NCBI RefSeq assembly: GCF_003086295.3
Contig: NC_092050.1
Span: 144,119,699 to 144,183,698 of the forward strand
Direction of reading: 5' to 3'
Source: Arachis hypogaea
Lineage: Eukaryota > Streptophyta > Magnoliopsida > Fabales > Fabaceae
DNA: 64,000 bases
The first letter of the stretch is position 1, and the number at the start of each line of letters is the position of its first letter. This document shows positions 12,550-23,888 of the stretch, one piece after another. The translations under genes and the position numbers were made by a program. The notes beneath the pieces were generated by a model that saw nothing but the letters and a program-made list of their open reading frames with translations, searched no databases and was not told the DNA's origin.

Positions 12550-15500
12550 TGTAACACCCTAACTACCAGATCTCACACTTCCGGCTGCGCGACTCTGATA
12601 GCTCGGACATTACGACGACACTTATACTATTTAATACTAAAATATGAGCCTGTTTAAAACTTTAAACCGCACTACCGCTCCCAAAGATACTTTCGTTCGA
12701 TAACGTACATCCATAAATACCATACAACTTACAAAAACTCATAAAGGGTACATACATATATACACTTATATACATAGATAATATTATAAGCATTATCCAA
12801 TACAATTCCTATCCCTCTTACAGAATATATCAAGATAAAGGCGAGGGTACAATAAACCATAACTAAAATAATACAGAGCATCACAACAACAATTAAATAA
12901 GCTCTTCGTAACTTCTGCACCCATATCCTGAAAGGGGAAAAATGTAGGGGGTGAGAACATCATCCTCGAAAGGGTTCTCAGTAGAGGGTTTTTGGGAATT
13001 ACTGTAATAGGATACGTGAAGATAAACCGTACCAGTGATTAATAACCTTCTTATGCCTCTTTTCAAAAACACGGTTTTCAATAAACGTAAAGTCAAAAAT
13101 CTTTACTGAAAGAGGAACCATTCAATTCTCAAAACTCAAAAGCCCTTTCAAAAAGGTTTATTTATACTGAACCAAAATAGCCTTTCGTATCCTTCCAAAC
13201 CAGAAACACGAACAAAACCAACCATCGATCTACCTCATTTCAACCACGGCCCTAGGCCCAAACAATCCAACCATCAACCAATCACCACAATCCAACAGAG
13301 TCCCAGTAGCAAACACAAATAGGAAGTTCAAGCACAAACAAACAGTTATTACAAGTAGAACAGTTAGCAATTAATCACATAGGCAAACCAAGTATAATAT
13401 GCACACCCAACCAATGTCACACAAATGCATATGATGCATGCCTGTCCCTAGTGGCTGATGATATCATCTGTCGGTTATAGAGCCAACCCGACAAGTCATG
13501 GTAGCTAACCATTGGACTGTCCCTCTGTCGTGCATCCCCAACTCGAGTTATACTCATCATAAACTTGATCATAATCATGATCCATATCCATCACCCTCAC
13601 TGGTGAATATTTATCCATCACCATCACTGGTGAATATTTATGGGGGCGAGCTCATCCGGGCCTTTCACAGTGCCCGGCCACACTTACGACATAGGGTCAA
13701 CAGAGTATCAAGTCTCGACCTGGAGCACGTGGTGGCTAGCCACTGCTACTACCCAGGGAAACTCGTATCTCAGATAGTGGAAGTGCAACATTCACATTTA
13801 TCAATGATTCAGCATAAACATGCATTCAATCTCATCCATGGATCAACATCCATCTCAGCCATCCGGCTCACGGTTCAGTCCAGAACCAGCCAATATTCAT
13901 ATCATACACAGCCATTCCGGCTCATGGTTCAATCCAAAACCAACCAATATGTATAATCATACACAGCCATTCCGGCTCACAACAAAACAGCACTTCCACC
14001 ATTCAACATCATTAAATTCACAAAGTCGGCATTTAAGCCATAAATCATTTTCTCAATTCATTTCACTTTGAAATCGAGTTTCAACTCTTTTCAGCCTTGG
14101 CTTTAAAGATCTCATTTCTCAAATCATCTCAGGCTCATAAGCCACTTTTACTCAAGGTAAATTCCCCTTTGAAAACAATGCCACTCTCGGCATCCTCTTT
14201 CCAAACTTCCATAACCATGGCAAGTTAAAGATTTATTTTGAAACATTCAAAATCATCCATTCAACAATGGGATTTTATAACAAAGTTTCTCGGCAGAGTC
14301 CCAAGTCTTTAGGGGAGAATAACATATCTCATTTCGCCAAATTCATTTAAAATCATTAAAACATTGGCTTTCTGATTTGAGTAAGAAAATAGGATCTAAG
14401 CCAAACCGAGTCACGTAATCTTTACTTCTTTCAAAACCATTTCCTTTACTTAAACAAAACCGGCTTCAATTCCATAATTAAATCTGAAGCGTTTCAAACT
14501 GATAAGAGAATCATTTTTGTTGTGTTAAACTAGAGTTCAAAAGATACTTTGAATCTTATTTAAAACGTCAAAATAATGAGGCTCATCAATCGAAATCCAA
14601 TTCCTTTTAAAATCACGAAAACTCTCCCAAGGGACAATCTTTGTGTTTAATAGAGAAAAACATAAACCCGTTTTACCTTTTAAAACAGCCTCAAAGCAAA
14701 ATTCTCTTTCAAATGACTTGTATCCAAAGACATACTGTTCTCCTTGGAAAATAAGGATAAATCATGATTCTCTTTTCAATAATTCTTTCAAAGCATAACT
14801 TCATTGCTTTCTTAATTGTTCTAAGTAAAGGTAATAAAGAAGCCATAATTTCACAATCCTCAAAATAGATAGGAAAGGCATTAAACTCAAAATTCCCTAA
14901 TTAACATTTCAAATAAGGACTCGGATCCTATAGAAATTTCGGCAGCACCTCCCCTAAAACTTGGACTTTTGCCACCCGGTTCGGGTCCCAACTAAACCGT
15001 TTCTCATTCCTTTTCAACAGCTCAAAACCAGAAATCAATTCAAAAGCAAGCTAACTCCAACAGTCGCCTCAGTGGCATATCTCAAGGAAGCCATTTCAAA
15101 AATCAACTCAATATCAACCGATTTAACTCATTTCTAAAGCTTTAAAGAATCAGTTCAGCAATAAATCATTTATCAAAACCAAATCAATTAAAGCAACCCA
15201 GGCTGAATTTCAAGAGTATTCTATCTTTCACATCATCAAAATAATTAACTCAATTCAAACCAATCCTCAACGGATTAAACTCATTTCAAATCTTTAAAGA
15301 ATCAACTTCAAACATTACATTTCACAAGCCACACAACAATTCGGCCAAACCAATATCCATAGTCATTCGAGTCAATCAAATAATACATAAGGCAGATACA
15401 ATCACCAAATACACAATATCTCACATCAGTACCCATATGTAATAATTCCAATAATAAACTATAGTGTTTGGAAAGCGCCCCTACCTCAACGCAAATCCAT

Positions 15501-17210
15501 AACCCAAAAGTCTCATAGAGTCCTTTCCGCCTCAACCCGAGATCAACAATCAAAATCCCAGCAGCCAAAACCTCGGTTCCAAGCCACTTCCGCAACAGTC
15601 TCAACAACTCTAATCGCAACATACAACAACCGAAACTCAATCGTATAGCGATTAATGCCACAAACCTCAGTGCATGATGACAGAACAGTAACAAAAGGCT
15701 TTTCGAATCGAAACGCTTACCGAACCAAAGGAGAAATGGCTGAACCGAAATGGCAGCGGTCTCCGAACCGGTTCAACGGCAGCCCGGCAGCCACCTCAAG
15801 CGGCAGCGACGACAATTTCCGATCGCGCCAACTGAAACCAACACGCAGTGACTATAATATTCCCGGAATTCAAAAAGGACAGAAACCACAATTAAAACCC
15901 TTACCGACAACCTTTTCCGGCGACGGCAGCAGTAGCCAGAAGCTCCGGCGGTGGTCCCTAACGTCACAAAACCACTCCTGGCGGTCGGAATCACAGAGAT
16001 GCAGCTCCCTTCTTCGGCAGTGACACCTGCGGCGGCCTGAGCCCCTTTCTGATGGCGACAGCTCCGGCGGAGGCGGCACCGGCAACACAGACGGCGGCTG
16101 GACACGGTGGTTGGACTCCCAGCCCAGCCTAAAATCTCTCTCTTTCTTGCTCTGCTCCTGAACTCTCTCTTTCTGGCTCTGCCATACATGACAGCGGCTG
16201 ACCCTGTGGCAAGGACGACGGTGGCGCAGAGAGGACGACGGCGGCTTCCAGTGGCGTCTTCTCCCCTCCAACCATGGCTCGCATCTCCTCCCTCTCCAGA
16301 TCGCGATTCACGGTGGTGATAGCAGCGCCGTTGGGAGAAACGGTGGCAACAACAGTGCCGCCCTCCACCCGCGCTCACACTCTCGGCTCGTGGGTCAACA
16401 TGGACAGCGACGACGGTGCGGTCTCAGGGAACGGTGCGCTTCCCTTCCGCGGGCCCTTTCTCTCTCTCCGTCGTATCTCTCTTTAGCTGGCGTCGATGAA
16501 GACAACGACACAGTGATGGGCTCGGCGGCGACGCTCCTTGCGGGTCCGGCGACGAGGATGACGGCGCCTCTCTCTCTCTCCTCTCTTCCTTCTCCCTGTC
16601 GCACGCTATTCCCTCTCTCTTGATTTTGTTTTGTTTCTTCCATGGGAAAAGGGGGAAACCGTGTTTGTGTGGCACGGCTGCTACTGGGTTTTTGGGAGAG
16701 GGTTTCAGTGGCGGCTGCTAGGGTTAGAGAGGTTAAGGTGTTGAGTGAAATTAGGGTTAGGGGTAAATTGGTAATTTCACTTAAAATTAGGAATAATATA
16801 GTAATTGAAATCCAAATTAAATCCAACACTAATTATATATAGAAAATACTATTTGCTCACCAATTTCACAAATTATTTTCAATAAAATGCCCAAATCTAA
16901 AAATTAGAAATAGTATACTTAATTTCTTCATTTTTTCAAAATAGCAGTAATAATATTTAAAATATTATTTATCTAATCCAAATCATATAAAATCCTTATT
17001 ATTTCATAACTATCAACCTTATACTTTAAATATAGAAAATAATCCAATAATTATAAAATTGGATAATAACCATAACTTATCTCAAATTCAATAAATCAAA
17101 ACTTGCCTTAATCATCTTTAATAAAATGATTTCCGAAATTAAGGCTATAAATAACTATATGATTTGAGACTTGATCATAATAAGACTTTTCAAAAGTTCT
17201 GGGTCTTACA
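12550..17210 (+). mobile_element. 4.66-kb solo LTR (probable Ty3/gypsy Tekay-type), TSD ATGAG
   Basis: The element starts TGTAACACCCTAACTACC and ends GGGTCTTACA, the TG...CA form of an LTR. The terminal ten bases are imperfect inverted repeats. It is flanked by perfect 5-bp target duplications ATGAG at 12545-12549 and 17211-17215. No gag, protease, integrase or RT reading frame was recognised, so a solo LTR left by LTR-LTR recombination is the best reading. The length and the start and end bases fit Tekay/Del chromoviral LTRs, which is inference. Inside lie short tandem repeats at 13576-13644 (CATCAC..TGGTGAATATTTAT) and 13850-13985 (units with CAGCCATTCCGGCTCA). A GC-rich block at 15.7-16.8 kb produces overlapping open frames on both strands that match no protein. 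Confidence 0.75.
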
Positions 17211-17394
17211 ATGAGGATGGTCTGAACAGTTTTATTGCATGACTTCCGCTAATGGCTTCAGCTTTGTCTTGATTCATTTCATGGAATAGAAGACATATAT
17301 TTGTTCTTACATTTTTTTCAGGTTATTTTTTGCCTTCCATTTTTACTGCAATGAAAAATACACCTATGGATATCAGTAAGATACACTCATAGAT

Positions 17395-18080
17395 CAACCA
17401 GATACACACAAATCGATTTCATAAGTATTTGATGAGATCAGTTCAAAATGATGTCCAATTGAATCAAACATCGATAAATATACAAGTTCAAGCAATATTA
17501 CAATGTCAAGCAATATACAGCCAAGGACAAGCAGTATTAGAACATTTGCAACAGTTGACTATATTAAATTATATGAGTTCAGAAATATACACTCAACAAA
17601 TTACGCCATATACACCCAACACATTACGCCATATACACCCAACAAATTACGCAATATACACACAAAAATCAGTTAGGAGAAGAACTAGAACAAGAAGAAC
17701 TGTAAAAGCTAGAACAAGATGAACGATAAAAACTTAGATTAGGCACATACACCCAAACCAATTTCATAAGTATTTAATTAGATCAGTTCAAAATTATGTT
17801 CAATTCACTGAAACATGAATAAATATACAAGCTCAAGCAATATTACAATGTCAAGCAATATACACCCAAGGACAAGCAATATTAGGACAGTTGCAACAGT
17901 TGATTATATTACATGATATGGGTTCAGGAATATACACCCAAGAAATTACGCCATATACACCCAACAATCAACCATATACACCCATACAAATTACTCCATA
18001 TACACCCAACAAATTAAGCAATATACAACTAAAAATAAGTTACGAGAAGAACTAGAATAAGAAGAACAGTAAAACCTAGA
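17395..18080. repeat. Tandem duplication, unit about 343 bp, rich in ATACACCC
   Basis: The stretch from about 17395 is repeated from about 17738 with an offset of 343 bp (compare TCAAAATGATGTCCAATT at 17443 with TCAAAATTATGTTCAATT at 17786). Both units carry CAATATTACAATGTCAAGCA and clusters of ATACACCCAA. Part of the right arm of the Mutator-like element. Confidence 0.75.
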
Positions 18081-18221
18081 AACATTTTGAAGAACAATAA
18101 AATCTAGAGGAACTTACAAGAAGAGTAAAACCTAGAATAAGAAGAACAGTAAAAACAGTGATATGAGATTTAGAACAAGAAGATCAGTAAAACCTAGAAG
18201 AACATGGAAGAACAGTAAAAC

Positions 18222-18449
18222 CTAGTTCTTCGATTTCGAAATCAGAAACAAAAATGTGAAAAATGTACAAGATGAGTAAAATAGTAACGTACCTTGAATA
18301 ATATTTCTTCGTTTTTTCTGAAGATTGTTGATGGAGAGTTCTATCTTCGCAACGAGTTCGACCTTGAATAATGTCTCTTCAGTTTGGAATGTTGCTCGAA
18401 ACTTTGTGGTTTGTGTTTTGTTTGAAGGAGAAGAGGAAGAGTTAGCCAT
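18222..18449 (-). CDS. Short unidentified open frame at the right end of the Mutator-like element
   Basis: A 75-codon minus-strand frame begins MANSSSSPSNKTQTTKF and runs inward from the right terminal repeat. The middle is mildly amphipathic and the last part is hydrophobic and probably intron. It could be a first exon of the element's own second transcript. I recognise no family and the frame may be chance. Confidence 0.25.
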   Translation of the reverse strand: MANSSSSPSNKTQTTKFRATFQTEETLFKVELVAKIELSINNLQKKRRNIIQGTLLFYSSCTFFTFLFLISKSKN

Positions 18450-18597
18450 GACGAGCGCTTATTCCAAAAAGTAACCGTTTGAGTGACGCGCGTGGGTTGA
18501 CGCTCATTCAAAGGGAGTGAGTACGCGTGGACAAGTTATTGGGCTGAGTTAACTTATAAGGCTTGTAAGCCTTTTTTACTTGTATGTGTAGCAGGTC

Positions 18598-18620
18598 CAT
18601 ATATATATATATATATATGC
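18598..18620. repeat. (TA)n microsatellite
   Basis: Short TA dinucleotide run directly outside the right end of the Mutator-like element. Confidence 0.85.
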
Positions 18621-19506
18621 CATATTCTTTTATTTGGTTATGTTATTGCAGCTAATGTGATTGTGTTTATAGTCTGCCTGATTAAATTTTTATAGGAACT
18701 AGGATATGAAATTTTGACCCTTTTAATGAAGCCCACATGTCATAGCAAGAAATATTTGCCATTAAAAAAAAATTAGATTATCCTTTTGTTTTTCATTAGC
18801 TTAGTTGTTTGATTATGTGAAAAACTGTAAATGCATATGTGCAATAAGAAATTTCAATCAAAGACAGTAGGTTAGTCAAAAAGAGTAGATAATGTACTTC
18901 TTTTAACTTGTGCCTCGGTCTTCTTTCTCTTTCTTTTTTGCAGCCAAGAGTAACTTTTGTCAATGGTGACCTCTCAGCTCACCGCATCATCCATACTAAT
19001 AGAGAGGAACTTGAGCTGATTTCAAGGTTTTCACTGCACTTCTTCAACTCCCTTCTTTTTGTTTCCTTAATTTTTTTTAATTCAGTTATTTTTTTGCTTT
19101 TAAGTTTGGAAATTTTTTCATAGTCTTTGAAATTTGGATAGAATTTTAATCTCTATTTATGTCTTGATTTTCAAAGTGATTATTGTATTAGGCATGTATT
19201 CTTTATCGGAAACTATTGAGTTTTAATAGCTGGAACAAATTTTTTATTTTGTAAACAATGTATGAAAAGCATTAATTAATAGTTAATGAAAAAGAAGCCA
19301 GTGGTGTATAATAGTTAGTGAGAACATTCGGACAAAATTGTATTATTGGTTAGTGCAAGCATATCAACAAATTTAATGTATGCAGGAAAGTTTTAAGGAA
19401 ATTGTGATATGCTTTTTATATTTTATTTTTGTTATTTTTTCTCTTTTTACTCCCCTATTAATCATGTTATATTGACATCTTAAATATGTGACATCATTCA
19501 CAAGCA

Positions 19507-19508
19507 AA

Positions 19509-19569
<61 letters not shown>

Positions 19570-19570
19570 C
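19507..19570. repeat. (TTA)n microsatellite, about 20 units
   Basis: An essentially uninterrupted TTA trinucleotide array of about 60 bp. Likely length-polymorphic and usable as a marker. Confidence 0.95.
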
Positions 19571-20225
19571 AATAGTAATAATAATTTAATCATTCAGTTT
19601 GCGTCATTTACACATACTAATTAGAGTGCTACTATTAAGTTTAAATTTAAGTAATGTTATACATTTAAATTTTTTTATCAATTAAGTTTAACTAAGTTAA
19701 ATAATAAAACTTAGAATAATATTAGTCATAACTAATTTTTGTTATGTTAAATCAATTTAGTTAAATTTGGTTAACAAAAAATTTGGATAGGTAATATTAT
19801 TCGTTAAATTTAATAGAAAAGAATCAGACTAAGGCCGTGCCAATGCACTCTTCAACTCATTGCATTCCATTTTAGCTCCGGTTTTGAAAATTGGATTGAT
19901 CGAACTGTTTGTCATTGGTCTACTAATTCAACTGATTTTATTATGGTTCAATTGAAAAAATTATTTTATAATAAAATAATAAATAAATATTTTAAAATAT
20001 AATTATAGTCTAATATAAATTTTAAGATGTCTTCTAAATTTAAATCATTACATAAAATATCATTAATCAGAGTCTTATGATAAGATTATCTCAAAGTACA
20101 AATTCAAGTTAAATAACAAGAAAATGTTCAAATATAAAATACCAACATAAAAGTACTATGTTGGGATTATTTTCACCTATATTTTTATGTTAGGATCATC
20201 TTTACCTATATTTCCATCTTTTTGG

Positions 20226-20772
20226 TAGGACTGGAAATGAGTCAAGTCAACTCATGAGTTAGTTTAAACTTGACTCGTTAATAGTTCGATAAGTTAAACT
20301 CGTGAGTTGATGAGTCAAGCTTGAGCCGAGCTAAGCTCAACTCATTAGTTCGTGAGCTGGCTCGATTTTATATATATATACATATCCTATATACATTTAA
20401 TCTATACTTTTAATATTATATATATATAATCTTAATTATTTAAAATTTTATATTTATTTTTTATATATAATTTTGATGTAGGACATAAATAAAAAATTTA
20501 TAATTTATTGATAGATAAATAATATATAAAATTGATCTTTTTAAATATTTTTTAAAATATATAAGTTATAATTTATTGATATAGAATTATCGATTCCTAT
20601 TATTTGAGTCAATTCGTGAGCTCGAGCCAGCTCGTGAACTTTCGGTGAGTCGAATTTGAACTTAAGAAATAAGCTTAATTGTTAATGAGTCGAGTTATGA
20701 ACCAACTTCAATTTTTGTAAACCGAGCTTGAGCTTATTTAGCTTGGCTCAATTCGTCTCAGTTCCAACTCTA
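20226..20772. mobile_element. hAT-like MITE (GAGTCGAG/GAGCTCG-rich), imperfect 8-bp TSD
   Basis: Termini TAGGACTGGAAATGAG and, as the complement of the right end, TAGAGTTGGAACTGAG. Both start TAG and contain the TGGAA core seen in hAT-type MITEs. Flanks CTTTTTGG (20218-20225) and GATTTTGG (20773-20780) agree in six of eight positions. The interior has the repeated Gly/Ser-codon-like words GACTCG, GAGCTCG, CGAGCCAGCTCG common in this MITE class, and an AT-rich centre. Non-coding. Confidence 0.65.
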
Positions 20773-20808
20773 GATTTTGGATAGAAGAATCAAAAGATGC
20801 AGTATAAA

Positions 20809-21200
20809 TTATGAAGACGGTCATAACCTAGATATAATTAAGTCGCAAAACAGTTCAATAATCAATTAGACGTTCAATAATCAATAATTAGCAATCCAAC
20901 AATCCAGTAGCACAACCACAAAATCACAAAACAGTTCAATAATCATCAATCCAGCAGCACAAACACAAATAACAAAATCACAAAACAATAAAGTATGAAG
21001 ACAATCACAATCTAGACATAATTAAGTCATAAAATACTTCAATAATCAATAAAACGTTCAATAATCAATAATCAGCAATCCAGCCGTACAAACACAAACA
21101 AAAAATCACAAAACAGTTCAATATTCATCAATCCAGGATCACAACAAACACAAAATCACAAAATACAAAACAATAAATCATGAAAACAGCCATAATTGTG
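20809..21200. repeat. Tandem repeat, unit about 185 bp, two units plus a partial third
   Basis: TATGAAGACGGTCATAACC at 20809 and TATGAAGACAATCACAATC at 20994 start near-parallel units that share AATTAAGTC, CAATAATCAATAA and CACAAAACAGTTCAAT blocks. A third start, CATGAAAACAGCCATAATTG, lies at about 21180. Non-coding. Confidence 0.6.
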
Positions 21201-21518
21201 TTTTCCATTCGAATCGGCCGATTCTGATTTGATTGGATGGTTCAATACTCACGGTCAGATCGATCCAGTTTTCAGATCCATGTTCATTTCAGACTTCAGA
21301 ACCTTCACTAGGCCTGGTTGCTGAGTAGGGTCTGGATCTGGGTCAGTCCTTGCTACAAGAGAAGTGTGAAATGAAGCAACAATAGAGATGGGCCCAATCG
21401 GTCACCAAAAACAAAAAGAGAAAGGGCCAATCAAGAGTTGAAGAGAGAGGAAGCCCCTGTTTGGAATGATAACACAGTAGGAATGAGGAACCAAGAAAGG
21501 GGGTGGGTGTTGGCGGTG

Positions 21519-23888
21519 TAATTCTCATGCACAATAATCATTTCTGTCTCGTACCTTCTTCAATTTCTCTAATTCTCACTGCATTAATTCTTAATTCTGT
21601 GTTTGTGAATTCATCTCTTGATTGCAAGAATGTTGTCATTGTTCTCATTCTCACTCTCACGAATCATGTTAAGGTACTCTCCTTATTCTGTTCCCAACTC
21701 CGTTTTCCGTCTTTGCTTCCCTTCAACTTCATCCCTACACTCTAACTCTCAGTCCCAATCACTTGATAAATATATTGATATCTTCACTCGCTTGCTCTCT
21801 ATGCGTCCTCCTCCATCCATCAACTCTTTTAACATGATTTTGGGGGCTCTTGCCAAGAGGAACGATTTCCCCGCCGTCCTACCCCATGTTCAGCTGTTGG
21901 AAGCCCGGGGATTTCAGTTTAATGAAGTCACTTATGTGACCTTGATTCAGGGACTCTGTAAGACCAGACACACATCAGCTGCTATTCAAGTGTTGAGAAA
22001 GATCCCAATGCATGGGATTGTTCCTAATGTCGTCATGTACAGCACAATTATTGATAGCCTGTGCAAGGCAGGACTTGTGAATCTTGCTTTTCGTTTATTC
22101 TCTGAAATGCTTGCTAAGGGAATTTCTCCCGATGTTCAAAGTTACAATATCATGATTAATGGCTTCTGCAAAAGTAAAATGCTCGATCAAGCCTTGAATC
22201 TCTCTGAAGAAATGCTTCATAACTACTTGGTTCCAAACACGGTAACTTACTCTATTCTTATTGATAGCTTGTGCAAATCAAAGAGAATCTCTTGTGCTTT
22301 GGAGCTTTTTGGCAAGATGCATGATAGAGGTCAAACCGCTAATATAGTCACTTACAATTCCTTGTTGAATGGGTTGTTCAAAAACAAACAACTTGACAAG
22401 GCACTTATGTTATTCAATCAAATGAAAAAGAGTGGCATTGATCTAAATATAAACACTTACAGAGTACTTATTGATGGCCTATACAATGCAAAAGAGATTT
22501 TTCAAGATTTTTGCGTTATAGGCTGTCCTCCAAATGTGAGGGCATACAATATTAAGATCGATGGGCTCTGCAAAAAGGGCTTATTTAAAGAAGCATTGAC
22601 CCAGCTGTCGGAAATGGAACACAATGGTTGCTTACCAAATGCTGTGACTTTTGTAACTGTTATTCATGCTTTGTTTGAAAAAGATGAGAATGACATGGCA
22701 GAAAAACTTCTTCGGGAAATGATTGCCAGGGGCTTATTGAATTTAGATAAGAAGGTAAGATACATCAACTGAAATTGAAATTACATCTCCAATGTTGCTG
22801 AATATTATCATAGTTCTGTAAATTCTGTGTCTGTTGGGTCAGATGACTTTGGCAATGCCATAACATCAATTAATTTTGCAATTGCTATCATCCTTTTTAA
22901 TTCCATTGCTTTGTTGATTCTTTAGATGATATTCCTAGTTATAGCTTACAGTTTTAGTGTTTAAGCTCTCTTTATAGCAATTGAGTGTTCTTTACTGTTA
23001 TTCTACGAGATGATATATTTATCATGCCAAGCAAAACTAAAAAGATTGAAAATTTTGTTTTGTTGTTTGTTCTCTGATATTCTGCTATCCAACTCATTTT
23101 TCCTTTTATATATATATATCAAACTAATACCTATGACTGTTTTATCATAAACCATGAACTATTGTTTATTTGATTGAATCCTCCAGGAATTGTCTCAAAA
23201 GGAAATTTAAGTAGGTATTGAGAATTTATTCTTAGGCCATGTGGTTTTCACTTCCATCTTAAAAATAAACCCACCTTCTAAAATGCATGTCCCCTCTTTT
23301 CATCAGCCTAAGCAACATCAAGTTAAGGTTAATATGGTTCAGTTATCTCAAAATTTTTGGCCATTTTCTTAATTAATGCTACTCAGATGTATTGCTTGGA
23401 AATTGCTCCTGCTGAAAATATGTACATTATCAAATACTTTTTCAGAGACATTATTCCATTGTCTCTAAGTCTCTGTTTATAAGCATTTTCAAAAAACTCT
23501 TACTGGCTTGGAGTTTTGTTGCGTGGTGTTGTGATGGGGATGTTAAAAATGAAACAATACAGAATTCTTTGGAATTGCATTTGATTTTATTTGGTGAATT
23601 TCTTTGCATAATTATTGTATTTATTTATTTATTTATTTTCTATCAGATGTTGGACTATGATATAGCTTCACTGTTCATATTTATGAAACTGATTTTGATC
23701 TTGTATTGGTGGTTAACTTAGATTGAGGCTTGACATGGCTTTCATCCTTGTTACATATGGGTAAATATCAATCTACCATGTTACATGTATAAATTTAACT
23801 GGCTACACATTAATCCAAACAATGTTGAAGCTCTCTAGTGTGAATTTTCCTTTATACTTTGATTTGTGTTTGGCCTCTTCGGAATCAA
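21519..23888 (+). repeat. Segmental duplication, left copy (PPR gene and flanks)
   Basis: This block aligns by eye with 44382-47029. It includes about 100 bp upstream of the PPR start, the gene and more than 1 kb downstream. Similarity starts at TAATTCTCAT and ends at TTCGGAATCAA in both. The copies differ by single bases and small indels outside the gene and by two in-frame deletions within it. Same orientation, about 23 kb apart. Confidence 0.85.
21630..22772 (+). CDS. RF-like mitochondrial PPR protein, shortened paralogue (380 aa)
   Basis: P-class pentatricopeptide repeat protein of the kind grouped with restorer-of-fertility-like genes, which bind organellar RNA. The start is the ATG at 21630, giving MLSLFSFSLSRIMLRYS, a basic, Ser/Leu-rich presequence like that of mitochondrial proteins. 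About nine repeats follow. Compared with its paralogue at 44491, two whole repeats (about 70 residues) are missing: repeat 1 ends EARG and runs straight into FQFN of repeat 3. A second gap removes six residues from the repeat with LIDGLYNAKEIFQ. The paralogue's stop is changed to Leu-Asp, so the frame runs on to KKVRYIN. It is intronless and open, but the shortened array would alter RNA recognition. Either a diverged functional gene or an early pseudogene. Confidence 0.75.
   Translation: MLSLFSFSLSRIMLRYSPYSVPNSVFRLCFPSTSSLHSNSQSQSLDKYIDIFTRLLSMRPPPSINSFNMILGALAKRNDFPAVLPHVQLLEARGFQFNEVTYVTLIQGLCKTRHTSAAIQVLRKIPMHGIVPNVVMYSTIIDSLCKAGLVNLAFRLFSEMLAKGISPDVQSYNIMINGFCKSKMLDQALNLSEEMLHNYLVPNTVTYSILIDSLCKSKRISCALELFGKMHDRGQTANIVTYNSLLNGLFKNKQLDKALMLFNQMKKSGIDLNINTYRVLIDGLYNAKEIFQDFCVIGCPPNVRAYNIKIDGLCKKGLFKEALTQLSEMEHNGCLPNAVTFVTVIHALFEKDENDMAEKLLREMIARGLLNLDKKVRYIN

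Larger units (their letters stand above)
10782..18586 (+). mobile_element. FAR1-type Mutator-like element, decayed, with a nested solo LTR
   Basis: The two ends share an imperfect inverted repeat of about 34 bp: CATACAAG...TTACAAG...TTACAAG on the left (10782 on) and its complement ending CTTGTATG at 18586. I found no clean target duplication. The left arm (11.4-12.4 kb) is full of GGGTGTAT/GGGTGTAAAA words and the right arm (17.3-18.1 kb) of the complement ATACACCC. The left arm contains a FAR1-like coding relic and the right end a short minus-strand open frame. The middle (12550-17210) is an unrelated solo LTR. Removing it leaves about 3.1 kb, so most of the transposase is deleted. Boundaries are approximate. 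Confidence 0.65.
18587..20225. other. AT-rich region with one exon-like piece and a (TTA)n array
   Basis: No recognised gene. At 18944-19026 an 83-nt piece with a strong T-rich CAG acceptor and an AG|GT donor reads PRVTFVNGDLSAHRIIHTNR, then EELELIS. It looks like a genuine exon but I cannot place it; it may be another captured piece or an exon of the gene the Mutator-like element entered. The rest is AT-rich. Confidence 0.4.

Noticed and set aside
13498..14071. Open frames with repeated His/Ser/Pro-rich text
   Set aside because: They come from tandem non-coding units within the solo LTR and appear in two overlapping frames at once.
15655..16842. Many overlapping open frames on both strands in a GC-rich block
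   Set aside because: They are out of frame with each other, rich in simple codons and match no family. They arise from base composition within the solo LTR.
21618..21629. Longer start for the left PPR gene at a TTG codon
   Set aside because: A nuclear gene should start at ATG. The ATG at 21630 begins the same presequence as in the right copy.
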